A DNA stretch of 64,000 nucleotides from Bin87 sp034420475. GTDB taxonomy: Bacteria > Chloroflexota > Dehalococcoidia > Lucifugimonadales > UBA3495. Within the stretch, counting starts at the first letter, position 1. Every line of letters starts with the position of its first letter. Made by a program: the position numbers and the translations under genes. The notes beneath the pieces are model-generated. The model had not been told where the DNA came from, made no database searches, and worked only from the letters and a program-made list of their open reading frames with translations. Of this stretch, positions 16,624 through 24,855 are shown piece after piece. The stretch lies in NCBI GenBank assembly GCA_034420475.1, contig DAOULH010000101.1:1-64000 (forward strand), written 5' to 3'.

Positions 16624-17475
16624 ATGCCCAACGCTTACGGTGACCTGACGACGCTGAAATCGGCGGCGTTTCTCAACACGCCGGACGACGGACACGACGA
16701 ACGGCTGCTGGGGATGCTGGAAACGGCGTCCCGGTGGATTGACGGGTACTGCGACCGCCACTTCTACGTCACTGAAGGCGAGCGCAGGTTCGACGGCACC
16801 GGCCGGGTCCTCCTGGCGGTGAGCGACCTGGTGTCCGCCGCCGAGGTGCGGGTGCGCGAGGGCGCGACGGGCCGGTGGGTCGACTGGAACTCCGGCGACT
16901 GGCTGGCCTACCCGCTGAACGCCGTGCCCACGGAACCGGGCGGACGGCCCTACACCCGTATCGTGGCCACGGCCGGCGGGCGCCGGTTCCCGTTGAGCCG
17001 GGGCGGCGTGATCATCGCCGGCGCGTGGGGCTACGGCGACGTGCGCGAGGACACGGGTTTGCAGGTGTCGGGCGCGGAGGTGGCGACGGGCGACACGGAG
17101 GTCACGGTGGCCGCGTCCGGCGATGTTTCCGCGCCGTTGTCGGCCGGCAACACGGTGCGGATCGGCGACGAGCAGATGTACGTGACGGCAGTGTCCGACG
17201 ACGGGCAGGGCGCGATCACGCTCACCGTGCAGCGCGGCGTCAACGGCACCACGCCGGCGACGCATGGAGTCGGCTCTGGGGTGTCGATGTACCGCTATCC
17301 ATCGGCGGTGACCGAGGCGTGCCTGCAGCAGGCCGCCGTCTGGTGGCGGGAGAGGCTTGGGGGGCCTTTCTCGCTATCGGAGGGCGATGGTCGGGGAGAT
17401 GTGGGTGGCATCTCCCCGGCGGTTCGCGCGCTGCTCAAACCGTATCGCCGGCGCGTCGCCGCCCTGGGAGTCTGA
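16624..17475 (+). CDS. Phage head-tail connector / gp6-like protein
   Basis: The 283-aa product begins MPNAYGDLTTLKSAAF, with a good GGGAGGA ribosome site. Its N-terminal ~100 residues resemble head-tail connector (gp6/YqbG) proteins: an acidic helical start, ASRWIDGYCDRHFYV, and a later SAVTEACLQQAAVWWRERLGGPF helix. A central beta-rich insert (about 140-215) with VRIGDEQMYVTAVS and VQRGVNGTT resembles modules seen in tail or fibre proteins. Its position directly after the capsid gene supports a neck role. Confidence 0.75.
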   Translation: MPNAYGDLTTLKSAAFLNTPDDGHDERLLGMLETASRWIDGYCDRHFYVTEGERRFDGTGRVLLAVSDLVSAAEVRVREGATGRWVDWNSGDWLAYPLNAVPTEPGGRPYTRIVATAGGRRFPLSRGGVIIAGAWGYGDVREDTGLQVSGAEVATGDTEVTVAASGDVSAPLSAGNTVRIGDEQMYVTAVSDDGQGAITLTVQRGVNGTTPATHGVGSGVSMYRYPSAVTEACLQQAAVWWRERLGGPFSLSEGDGRGDVGGISPAVRALLKPYRRRVAALGV

Positions 17476-17477
17476 AC

Positions 17478-17903
17478 GTGACGGGATATTCCAGCGCGGG
17501 GCGCAGCTACGTGGCGATGGAGGACGCCGGCGGCGTGACGCGGGACTTGTCGCCCTGGGTGGAGCGGGTCGGACCCCTGGGCCGGGAGCTGATCCCGCGG
17601 GACGCCACCGGCGTGAACGACGGCGCGCCCCGAACGGCGGCGGGCACGGAGATCGCCCAGGAGTTCACCCTGTCGGGCCGATGGGACGACACGCCGGGCA
17701 TCGGCCCGGACGCCGTGCTGTCGGGGATCGTCGGTCGGACGGTTGCGGTGGAGTACGGGCCGGCGGGCAACGGGCCGGGCCAGCGTCGGGTGTCGGGAGG
17801 GTTCGTGTGCCTGTCCTATCGGATCAGCAGCGCGGCCGGCGAGCCGGTGCGATTCGAGGCGAGGTTCCGACAGGATGGGCCGGTGGAGCTGGGGACGTGG
17901 TGA
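17478..17903 (+). CDS. Phage structural protein (head/neck or tail), 141 aa, GTG start
   Basis: The frame opens at GTG 17478, two bases after the connector stop, with GGGAG upstream. It encodes a compact, Gly-rich, probably beta-sheet protein with LSPWVERVG, EFTLSGRWDD and FEARFRQDGPVELGTW. Position and tight coupling suggest a head-completion or tail-tube-like structural protein. I cannot assign it to a specific family. After it the plus-strand phage genes stop until 21898. Confidence 0.65.
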   Translation: MTGYSSAGRSYVAMEDAGGVTRDLSPWVERVGPLGRELIPRDATGVNDGAPRTAAGTEIAQEFTLSGRWDDTPGIGPDAVLSGIVGRTVAVEYGPAGNGPGQRRVSGGFVCLSYRISSAAGEPVRFEARFRQDGPVELGTW

Positions 17904-17909
17904 CACACG

Positions 17910-18185
17910 TCACTGCGTTTCCCAGCGGAACAAGTTAGACACCCGCTCGCTCAATTCGTTCACCTGCCGGCGCAGAACCTCCAGCTCCGCTTCCTGGTCG
18001 GCGACACGCTTCTCGAGATGGGCAATCCGCGTCTCTTGATGGCTGATGCGCTCGGGAAGCCCGCGACCCAGAAGATTGGGATTGACAAAAGCTCGCCAGC
18101 ACAGCAGACCCAGGATCACGGCTGAAGCGACCAGAACGAAAAAGAGCGCGCCAAAAAGGGCGAATTCTGCGGGAGAAATCATCAT
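17910..18185 (-). CDS. Small membrane-anchored coiled-coil protein
   Basis: The 91-aa frame starts at ATG 18185 (or the next codon). It has one N-terminal membrane helix (residues about 6-30) followed by a heptad-rich helix (ISHQETRIAHLEKRVADQEA) to the C-terminus. It is convergent with the phage structural gene, ending 6 bp from it. The layout, membrane helix then coiled coil, is shared with the next three genes, but the sequence is distinct. Function unknown. Confidence 0.65.
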   Translation of the reverse strand: MMISPAEFALFGALFFVLVASAVILGLLCWRAFVNPNLLGRGLPERISHQETRIAHLEKRVADQEAELEVLRRQVNELSERVSNLFRWETQ

Positions 18186-18278
18186 CGACTCCGAATGATT
18201 GAAAATGGTTGAGAGTTGGCAGGCTGAACCCATTCGGGCCGGCCACACAGTGCGGACTACAAGGCGTTAATGGCCCAC

Positions 18279-18593
18279 TCAGTCGGCGGCGATTTCCTCT
18301 GCGGGAACGATGACCACGCGGCCGGCGTCGTCATGGCGGTGGCGCATGAGGAAATCCATTCGCTCGTGCATGGCCAGCACCAAGCCCCGAACCTCGGCCA
18401 GTTGTTCGCGAACGGTCCCCAACTGCTCTTCAAGACGTCCAATCCTGTCTTCAAGGCGTCCAATCCTGGGGATCATGCTTTTCAACTCGCCAATGTCACG
18501 GGATTGCCGAATCAGCGCGACAACGATGGTCACCTGCAGTAGCCCGATAAAGGCCAGAAAGCCGTAGAGAATGTATAGATCGGAGGCAACCAT
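18279..18593 (-). CDS. Membrane-anchored coiled-coil protein, tandem paralogue 3
   Basis: The 104-aa protein starts MVASDLYILYGFLAFIGLL, a membrane helix, continues with VALIRQSRDIG and a coiled coil, and ends RHRHDDAGRVVIVPAEEIAAD. It is one of three adjacent paralogues; the first 40 and last 30 residues are nearly identical and the coiled coil varies. The upstream ~60 bp, including a CATAAT-like -10 and an ACGGAGT ribosome site, are duplicated with the gene. The C-terminal His-rich tail (MRHRHDDAG) could bind metal or a partner. Function unknown. Confidence 0.7.
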   Translation of the reverse strand: MVASDLYILYGFLAFIGLLQVTIVVALIRQSRDIGELKSMIPRIGRLEDRIGRLEEQLGTVREQLAEVRGLVLAMHERMDFLMRHRHDDAGRVVIVPAEEIAAD

Positions 18594-18680
18594 TGCCGAT
18601 ACTCCGTTGGCGGGCTGATGCGCAGGATTATGGCACAACCGGCTGGTAGCGGCAAAGGACAGCGGAGCTCAATGGCCCAC

Positions 18681-19025
18681 TCAGTCTGCGGCTACTTCTT
18701 CGGGGGTTATCACAACGCGGCCGGCGTCATCATGGCGGTGGCGCGTGAGGAGGTCCATCCGATCATGCAACGCCCGCACCATTCCTCTGACTTCGGCAAT
18801 CTGTTCGCGAAAATCGGCGAGTTGTTCGCGAAAATCGGCAAGCTGTTCGCGGAAGTTCACCATCTCCTGCTCGAGCCTTTCAACCCGGGATGCGAGACCA
18901 TTAAGTTGGCCTTCAATTCTCCCGATAGAGTGAGACTGCCGTATCAGCGCGACAACGATGGTCACCTGCAGCAGCCCGATGAAAGCGAGAAAACCGTAGA
19001 GGATGTATAGCTCGGACGCAACCAT
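18681..19025 (-). CDS. Membrane-anchored coiled-coil protein, tandem paralogue 2
   Basis: The 114-aa paralogue has the MVASELYILYGFLAFIGLL anchor and the RHRHDDAGRVVITPEEVAAD tail. Its coiled coil carries three consecutive 7-residue units (FREQLAD, FREQLAD, FREQIAE), one more than its neighbour, so the rod differs in length by exactly one heptad. The upstream region repeats that of the other copies. Function unknown. Confidence 0.7.
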   Translation of the reverse strand: MVASELYILYGFLAFIGLLQVTIVVALIRQSHSIGRIEGQLNGLASRVERLEQEMVNFREQLADFREQLADFREQIAEVRGMVRALHDRMDLLTRHRHDDAGRVVITPEEVAAD

Positions 19026-19112
19026 TACCGATACTCCGTTGGCGGTCTGATGCGCAGGATTATGGCACAACCGGCTGGTAGCGGCAAAGGACAGCAGAGC
19101 TCAATGGCCCAC

Positions 19113-19436
19113 TCAGTCGGCGGCTACTTCTTCGGGGGTTATCACAACGCGGCCGGCGTCGTCATGGCGGTGGCGCGTGAGGAGGTCCATCCGATCATGC
19201 AACGCCCGCATCATTCCTCTGATTTCGGCAATCTGTTCTCGAAAATCGGCGAGTTGTTCGCGGAAGTTCACCATCTGCTCTTCAAGGCGCTCGACGCGAG
19301 CAGTGAGTGTACGCAATTCACCTACGATCCGACCCATGGTGAACGACTGGCGGATCTGAAATCCTACCAAGGTGACCAGCAACAGGGAGATAAACGCGAG
19401 AAAACCGTAGAGGATGTACAACTCGGAAGCAACCAT
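19113..19436 (-). CDS. Membrane-anchored coiled-coil protein, tandem paralogue 1
   Basis: The 107-aa first copy (in transcription order) starts MVASELYILYGFLAFISLL and ends RHRHDDAGRVVITPEEVAAD. It carries two FREQ heptads and a diverged linker (VGFQIRQSFTMGRI). Copies 1 and 2 share nearly identical 3' halves at the DNA level, including the RBS and upstream CATAATCC of the following copy, which shows recent tandem duplication of a ~420-bp unit. Confidence 0.7.
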   Translation of the reverse strand: MVASELYILYGFLAFISLLLVTLVGFQIRQSFTMGRIVGELRTLTARVERLEEQMVNFREQLADFREQIAEIRGMMRALHDRMDLLTRHRHDDAGRVVITPEEVAAD

Positions 19437-19519
19437 TGCCGATACTCCGTTGGAGGGCTGATGCGCAGGATTATGGCACAACCGGCCGGCGGCGGCAACG
19501 AAGGAATGGCGACCCGGTG

Positions 19520-20242
19520 TCAGTTCTCAAGCATGGAGAAGGTGCGGTGGACGAAGTCCTGGACCAGGGGAAAGCCGCGGATGACGTCGTCCGGTTCCAT
19601 GAAATCGTGGGTGGCGTTGGCGTGAAACTGCTGGGCGGCGAAGAATCCGGCGATGACGGCGGCGTCTCCGGCGGCGAGGCGGTCGGCGGCTGCTTTCACC
19701 GCCTGGTGGCCGTCGCTGGGCCAGCCGTGCTCGCGAGCCACGGCGGTCGCCGCGTGGACGGCAGACTGCCACAGCCGGTCAGAGCCGGCCGCAACCTGAC
19801 CCGCCGCGAACTCCGCCTCGGCAGACTGCAACAAATCTCGCGCCGCCCCGGCGTGCTCCTGGGGAGACTGGGGAACGACCTGCCCGTAGGCGTCCAGCAG
19901 GGCGAGCATACGATCAACGAATTCCCGCATCAGGCGGCAGTAATCGGCCAACTGGTGGCGCTCGACGAAGCCGTAATTGAACTTGGCGCGGAACTGCTGG
20001 GCCACGGCGAACTGGTGGCGCAGGTGGTGGTCGCTGGCCTCGGTAGCCAGGCGCTCCGCGGCGGATTTCAGGTCTTGCGGGGCGTCCGTCGGCCAGCCGC
20101 GCGCATCCGCCACGGCGGTGAGGGCGTGGGCCGCGGCATTCCAGAGGTTTTCGTAGGCCAGCAACGGCTCCTCGTCCTCGAAGTGCCGGTCGGCAGCGTC
20201 GAAGAAAGCCTGAGCGGTCTGGGCGGTGTTCTGGAAAAGCAT
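19520..20242 (-). CDS. Internally duplicated HEPN-like helical protein
   Basis: The 240-aa protein consists of two ~105-residue repeats. Repeat 1 has AYENLWNAAAHALTAVADARGWP and repeat 2 has DRLWQSAVHAATAVAREHGWP. Each is followed by a LKSAAERLA/VKAAADRLA helix, an AQQF(R/H)A segment and an FVDRMLALLD/FVHRTFSMLE helix. The pattern recalls PaREP1/HEPN-clan proteins, but I do not see a clear catalytic RxxxxH, so enzymatic activity is doubtful. It lies between the coiled-coil triplet and the VWA gene, all on the minus strand, and may form one operon with them. Confidence 0.65.
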   Translation of the reverse strand: MLFQNTAQTAQAFFDAADRHFEDEEPLLAYENLWNAAAHALTAVADARGWPTDAPQDLKSAAERLATEASDHHLRHQFAVAQQFRAKFNYGFVERHQLADYCRLMREFVDRMLALLDAYGQVVPQSPQEHAGAARDLLQSAEAEFAAGQVAAGSDRLWQSAVHAATAVAREHGWPSDGHQAVKAAADRLAAGDAAVIAGFFAAQQFHANATHDFMEPDDVIRGFPLVQDFVHRTFSMLEN

Positions 20243-20298
20243 TGTGAATTGTTCCGGTTCCAGCGTGGGCTGCGGCTCAAGGCCAGCATCGGGAGGAG

Positions 20299-20991
20299 TT
20301 AGCGTGACTTTGTGTACATGCCGCCCGTGAGTTCTGAAATATCTTTCAATGCACCAGTATTGATGAAAAATACGCCAAAGGCGACCGTATCCACCACAAC
20401 GTCCGACGATTTCAACATCCTGACAGTTGACGCAGCAAGCTCGGAATCACTGGCGATTTCGTCTGACATGAGCACGATACGTTTTTGTCTACAGGCAATC
20501 TCATCGCAAACCGGACTGTCGGGCATCATTTGGTAAGCCCGACGGAGGGCTGCAAACATATTGGTTCCTCCGCTATCCGCTTGAAAATACGGAATGGCGG
20601 TGTTCCAAGGGGCATCAGCAGGGTCGGTGAAATCAAACAACATTTGATGTGAACTGCCGAACATTATCAGCGCCACCCGGCTGTTGTGAGCCGGTTTGTC
20701 GGCCACTGCACGCAACGCTTCATGCAATGACTTTGTTTTGAGCGCCATGCTCCCGGAGTCATCCACCACATAGACCGTCATCGAGTCATCTGTCAACAAA
20801 TCCGGCAGAACGGTCTGAATGGGATCCGAAGTGGCGATAGCATACCCATACCAACTGCCACATGTGACCGCAGTTAACAGCAGAAGCAGCAGCAACAGCA
20901 GCAAGATCCACCAGGGCCACTTGCGCCGTCCGTCACGCCGCCGGCGCCTGTCGTCAAGGTCATAGCTCAGCCAATGTTGCGGTGAGGCCAT
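20299..20991 (-). CDS. Membrane-anchored von Willebrand factor A domain protein
   Basis: The 230-aa protein has a basic N-terminus with RRRRDGRRK, one poly-Leu membrane helix (about 28-45), and an external VWA domain. The metal-ion-dependent adhesion site is present: DDSGS at 77-81, a Thr in DSGGTN near 143, and LMSDE near 177. The order allows only a short stalk. It probably presents a binding domain at the cell surface. Its N-terminus (HWLSYDLDDRRRRR) resembles the next gene's (HWISYSVDRDPRRRRR), so the two are paralogues. Confidence 0.8.
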   Translation of the reverse strand: MASPQHWLSYDLDDRRRRRDGRRKWPWWILLLLLLLLLLTAVTCGSWYGYAIATSDPIQTVLPDLLTDDSMTVYVVDDSGSMALKTKSLHEALRAVADKPAHNSRVALIMFGSSHQMLFDFTDPADAPWNTAIPYFQADSGGTNMFAALRRAYQMMPDSPVCDEIACRQKRIVLMSDEIASDSELAASTVRMLKSSDVVVDTVAFGVFFINTGALKDISELTGGMYTKSR

Positions 20992-21112
20992 AGGTATCTC
21001 ATCTCACGTGAACCCGGAATGCAATTGACGGAGAGGCGCAGCAATGCTACTACAACCGATCGTGAAAAGTGTGTCCGCTGAAACAAAGGCGAGCGGTTCA
21101 ACGCAGTTCGGC

Positions 21113-21769
21113 TCATTCCATTTTGGTGAAAGTGCCGCCGGTGCGGGAGGCGATGGTCTGGAGGGCGCCGGTGTCGGCGTTGGAGCCGAGGGCCACGGTA
21201 TCGATGGGGACGTCGGACCGGACCAGCGCGTCGACCGTCGCCTGGTCGAGGTCGTCTATGGGAATGGCCTTGCCATCGGTCATCAGCACGTAGCGCTGGT
21301 CATGGCAGGAGCCGTCGCCCAGGTCCATCAGCTTCGCGTCGTCGTCGAGGCGCAGCGTGGGCCGGTCGGGCACGGAGACCATGGTGATGCCGTCGTCGGC
21401 GCGGGTCAGCGCCAGGGCGGAGTCGGCGGGCGGCGCGCTGCCGCCGGGGGTCGTGTCCGCGGCCGGGCCGGGCTGGCTTCCGCCGTTGGTTTGGTCGGCG
21501 CTGCCGGACTGCTCCGGGTCGTCAAGGAGGAACCATGCCAGGAGCCCCAGGAACAGCAGGAGCAGCAACAGGAGCAGCAGCCACGGCCAGATGCGACGGC
21601 GTTCGCCGTCGTTGAAACGGACGCGCTGGCGGGCGGGCTGGATGCGGACGACATGGGGACGCCCATATCCAGAGCGCCGGCCCCAGTTCCACGGCCATCG
21701 CCACTGCCAGCCCCGCCGCCGCCGTCGCGGGTCCCGGTCGACGCTATAGCTGATCCAATGCCTGGCCAT
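21113..21769 (-). CDS. VWA-like membrane protein lacking the MIDAS motif
   Basis: The 218-aa protein starts MARHWISYSVDRDPRRRRR, has a long basic region, a poly-Leu membrane helix (61-83), a Gly/Ser/Pro-rich linker, and a C-terminal domain with RYVLMTDGKAIPIDD and VPIDTVALGS..TGALQTIASRTGG. The last part matches the final strands of VWA domains (compare VVVDTVAFGV..TGALKDISELTGG in the neighbour). The front half of the VWA fold with DxSxS is missing. It is a shortened paralogue, possibly non-metal-binding. Confidence 0.75.
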   Translation of the reverse strand: MARHWISYSVDRDPRRRRRGWQWRWPWNWGRRSGYGRPHVVRIQPARQRVRFNDGERRRIWPWLLLLLLLLLFLGLLAWFLLDDPEQSGSADQTNGGSQPGPAADTTPGGSAPPADSALALTRADDGITMVSVPDRPTLRLDDDAKLMDLGDGSCHDQRYVLMTDGKAIPIDDLDQATVDALVRSDVPIDTVALGSNADTGALQTIASRTGGTFTKME

Positions 21770-21897
21770 GATCTTCGCTCCTTGCGCAGCCCTGATGCTA
21801 ATCGTTTTCGCGCGTTTACGCCAATCCCACGGCGAAATACCCCAACCACCGTGCAATCAAAAGGACCGACCGCTCTTATGGAGGTCCAGACACAAGC

Positions 21898-23943
21898 ATG
21901 ACTATGAACGTTGAAGCAATCGCACCGCCGTCGGGTATCCCGGCTTCAATTCCCGCGCTGCGATGGCAGGTATGGGTGAACTGGGCCGGTGATGGGATCT
22001 GGGGGACGGAGGACGTGGACATATCGGACGACGTCCTGGGCCTGCGCTGGTGCTGGGGACGCCGGGGTTTGCCGGTGCCCGAGTTCGCCGCGCCGGCCAG
22101 CCTGGAGTTGACCCTGAACAACGCGGATCAAAGGTACACCCCCGGCAACGATGACGGGCCGCTGGGGTCGAACGTCAGGCCCGGCCGTGAGATCAGGTTG
22201 AAGGTCAGCCGGCTGCACGACGATTTCGCCACCACCGGCGCGGGATCCGAGAACCTGGACCGGCGGCCGGCGACGTTCGGCGACGCGCGCTGGGAGGTGA
22301 TCGCCACGGCGGGAAACGGCTTTACCGTCCTGGATGGAGAGACTCGGGGCACAGTGGGATCGCTCCCGCCGTCCGACGCGGTGGCGCTGCTGGACACGGG
22401 AGACGCCACGGCAACGCTCACGGCGCGCTACCGGAGGGTGACCAATGGACAGGGCGGGTTCGTGCTGCGGTGCGCTGCCGCCAACGACTGCCTGCGGCTG
22501 CGGTTCGGCCACGTATCCAGCGTGCTGGAGCGGGTGACCGGCTCCACTGTGACCCGTCTGGCGTCCGGGAGGCCGTTGCCGCGGGCGGCGTGGCACGACC
22601 TGGAAATCGAGCAGACGGCGGACAGCGTTCGGGTGCACGCGATCAACCTGGAAACCCGCGACCCCGCCGGCCACACCCTGCTGACGGCGAACGAAATTGC
22701 CGATGCGCCGGACTCCGGTCGGCATGGACTGTGGCACAGCTTCCGCAACACGGCGGACCGCTGGGGCGGCTTCGGCGTGGGCCGTGGGTTGTTCCGGGGG
22801 CCAGTGACCGCCATCTCTCCCGACTACGCGGGCGGAACCTGCCGGATCGAAGCCGCCGACGTAATGCAGCGGCTGGAGTCGGTGCGGTTGCGCCGCGCGC
22901 TGCCGGGCGGGCCGATGCGCTCCGGCGACGTGGCGGCGTCGATCCTGGCATGGTCGGGCCTCGCGCCGGGCGAGTACCGCCTGGACTCGGGTCGGGTCCT
23001 GCTTACCGGCGGGGCGAGGTCGGTTTGGGAGGTGTCGGCGGCGCGGGCGCTGCGCCGGTTGCAGCGGGAGGAGAACGGGCTGATCTACACCGACGGGCAC
23101 GGTCGGGTTCGGCTGGAAGCCTCCGCGCTGCGGTCGAGCGTCCGGGCGCATGACGACCCGGCGTCGCTGGCCAGGGCGACGGTGGGAGATACCGCCGTCG
23201 GCGCCGGCGCTTATGCCTCGAATTTGCGCCGGGATGATGGAGCATCGGCAACGGAGGATGCGGTGGTGTTCCGCTACCGGAGGCTGGTTGACGAAGGCTC
23301 GCAGAGGGTCTGGAATCTCAACGAGCCGTTGGCGATAGACGCGGGGCAGGAACGCTTGATCCTGGCCGCATCGGAAGCATGGGAGGCGATTGACGGCGTG
23401 CAAACGCCGGCGGCGCAAACCGATTACACGGCGACGGACGACGCGGCCGGAACGGGGGCCGACGTCACCGACGACATCACGGTGGCATTGCTGACCGAGG
23501 CAGAAGGAGGCGTCGCCGGCCGGGGCCGGATGCTGCGGATCCGCAACGCCGGCGCGGGTCGGGCCTACGTGCAGACCCTGAGCCTCTCGGCCAACCACTG
23601 CTGGCGGTCAGAGTCTACAACGGCCCACCGGGCCGGCGATGCGGATGCGTCAGCATCCGGGGCGCTGGTGAACTGCCGGTACGTGGACAACTACGCGGCG
23701 GCGCAGGAGGGCGCGGAGGCAAGACTCGGCGAACGTTCGCGGCGGCGCGCGCAGGTTGAGGCGTCGCTGCCACTGTTCGCCAAGTCCAACGCGCCGGCCG
23801 TGGTAGAGGGCCGGCTGTCGGACGCGGTGGTGCTGAATGCCGCAGCCCAGGGCATCAGCGGGGCGTGGCTGCTGGAGGGGATGGAGGTGAGCGCTGGGGC
23901 CGGCGGTGACGGAAAGGCGCGGTGGTGGCTGACGGAGGCGTAG
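21898..23943 (+). CDS. Phage tail-like protein with lectin-like insert
   Basis: The 681-aa protein begins with a tail-type segment (WQVWVNWAGDG..DVDISDDVLGLRWCWG, then LELTLNNADQRYTPGN) seen in phage tail/baseplate proteins that bind the tail tip. A central region (about 105-280) reads like a LamG/concanavalin-type sandwich, with ATLTARYRRVTNGQGGFVLR and WHDLEIEQTADSVRVHAINLE. The C-terminal half returns to tail-hub-like sequence. GGAGG precedes the ATG. Tape-measure and tail-tube genes are absent nearby, so the tail module is incomplete or dispersed. Confidence 0.7.
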   Translation: MTMNVEAIAPPSGIPASIPALRWQVWVNWAGDGIWGTEDVDISDDVLGLRWCWGRRGLPVPEFAAPASLELTLNNADQRYTPGNDDGPLGSNVRPGREIRLKVSRLHDDFATTGAGSENLDRRPATFGDARWEVIATAGNGFTVLDGETRGTVGSLPPSDAVALLDTGDATATLTARYRRVTNGQGGFVLRCAAANDCLRLRFGHVSSVLERVTGSTVTRLASGRPLPRAAWHDLEIEQTADSVRVHAINLETRDPAGHTLLTANEIADAPDSGRHGLWHSFRNTADRWGGFGVGRGLFRGPVTAISPDYAGGTCRIEAADVMQRLESVRLRRALPGGPMRSGDVAASILAWSGLAPGEYRLDSGRVLLTGGARSVWEVSAARALRRLQREENGLIYTDGHGRVRLEASALRSSVRAHDDPASLARATVGDTAVGAGAYASNLRRDDGASATEDAVVFRYRRLVDEGSQRVWNLNEPLAIDAGQERLILAASEAWEAIDGVQTPAAQTDYTATDDAAGTGADVTDDITVALLTEAEGGVAGRGRMLRIRNAGAGRAYVQTLSLSANHCWRSESTTAHRAGDADASASGALVNCRYVDNYAAAQEGAEARLGERSRRRAQVEASLPLFAKSNAPAVVEGRLSDAVVLNAAAQGISGAWLLEGMEVSAGAGGDGKARWWLTEA

Positions 23944-24041
23944 AGATTGACGCGGCCGCACCGCTATCTTATTTGCGTTTGCGGCCATAAAGTATAATAG
24001 AGTCGTCGGTTATTTACCGAAAGTACAATAAGGGTCGTCGC

Positions 24042-24315
24042 CTCACGCGTACCCGCTTTGCAGAGGAGGAACAATTTGCATGGATGAACAGGATGAATTG
24101 GATGGTAGGAGTTGGATGCTGGCAGCCTGTCCGGCTTCGGAAACCATCCCAGATCCGTAAGATGAATGCCCCTTTTCCGTTGCCTTGCCGCCATTGGGGT
24201 GTCGTTGCTGCCGGCTTAGACCCGGAACCACGATAGCGCAGGGCATCAATCCAATCTTGTCCATCCTGTGCATCCATGCAAATTGTCCTGTCTCGCCAAA
24301 CCGGGTACGCGTGAG
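24042..24315. repeat. Long imperfect inverted repeat
   Basis: The left arm (24042-24104) and the right arm (24249-24315) are inverted copies over about 63 bp with small indels. Both contain CACGCGTACCC, CAATTTGCATGGATG and a CAGGATG..TTGGAT core when read in the same sense. The 145-bp centre holds no convincing frame. The element abuts the Fic remnant. Its CACAGGATGGACAAGATTGG core recurs in partial form before the capsid gene at 15102-15131. Confidence 0.7.
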
Positions 24316-24445
24316 GGTATCAGCGACGATGCGCACACTGATCGACTTGGGCATCGTGCGGGAAATTACGGGACAACGGCGCAACCGGCTGTTCGCCTAC
24401 GACGAATACCTGTCCATCCTGAGCGAGGGGACGGAACCGTTGTAG
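24302..24445 (+). pseudogene. C-terminal remnant of a Fic-family protein
   Basis: The frame ends TLIDLGIVREITG, then RNRLFAYDEYLSILSEGTEPL and a stop. This is the characteristic C-terminal winged-helix tail of Fic/DOC family AMPylases (LGIVREITG, RNR.F.Y..YL.IL..GTEPL). The catalytic Fic core with HPFxxGN is absent, and the upstream DNA is replaced by the long inverted repeat. It is therefore a truncated fossil whose 5' part was lost or displaced at the repeat. Confidence 0.75.
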
Positions 24446-24505
24446 CGCCGACCGGAGCCGGCGGCGTGATAACATCGGAGGCCAACCAAGTTGCAGGAGA
24501 AGCGG

Positions 24506-24829
24506 ATGACCGGGAAAATCCAGTGGGGCAATCCCTTTGACGACGCCGGCATCGAGGAGATGGCTGACTGGATGGCTCCCCGGCTGGGGGAATCCCCCAT
24601 GTACCGTATGGCCATCGACGGGGCCGACCCGGATCTGCTGGCGGTGCTGCTGGAGCGGCTGATGAACGAGTACCTGGAATATCGGGAAATCCCGGCCCAT
24701 GTCCGCCGGGACCGCAACCTGGTGTACGTTTCCGTGGGCGAGGATGACGAGGACGAGGAATCGGCAGCCAACATCAGCATACCGCTGGTGCGCGCCCTGA
24801 TGCGCCGCCTCCGCGGCTCCGGCTGGTGA
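24506..24829 (+). CDS. Hypothetical acidic 107-aa protein
   Basis: ATG 24506 follows AGGAG at a good distance. The protein starts MTGKIQWGNPFDDAGIEEM, is helical, and contains an acidic stretch EDDEDEES before a C-terminal basic helix (LVRALMRRLRGSGW). No membrane segment or known motif is visible. It is convergent with gpsA, 26 bp apart. Confidence 0.6.
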   Translation: MTGKIQWGNPFDDAGIEEMADWMAPRLGESPMYRMAIDGADPDLLAVLLERLMNEYLEYREIPAHVRRDRNLVYVSVGEDDEDEESAANISIPLVRALMRRLRGSGW

Positions 24830-24855
24830 GTTTGACTTGTGACCGTTCGTCGGGG

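Noticed and set aside
18700..19500. Possible CRISPR-like spacing in the triplicated region
   Set aside because: The repeat unit is ~420 bp with coding sequence; there are no short repeats with unique spacers. No CRISPR array was seen anywhere in the window.
19520..20242. Calling the duplicated helical protein a HEPN ribonuclease toxin
   Set aside because: No convincing RxxxxH catalytic motif or MNT-type antitoxin partner is visible. It was kept as HEPN-like by helix pattern only.
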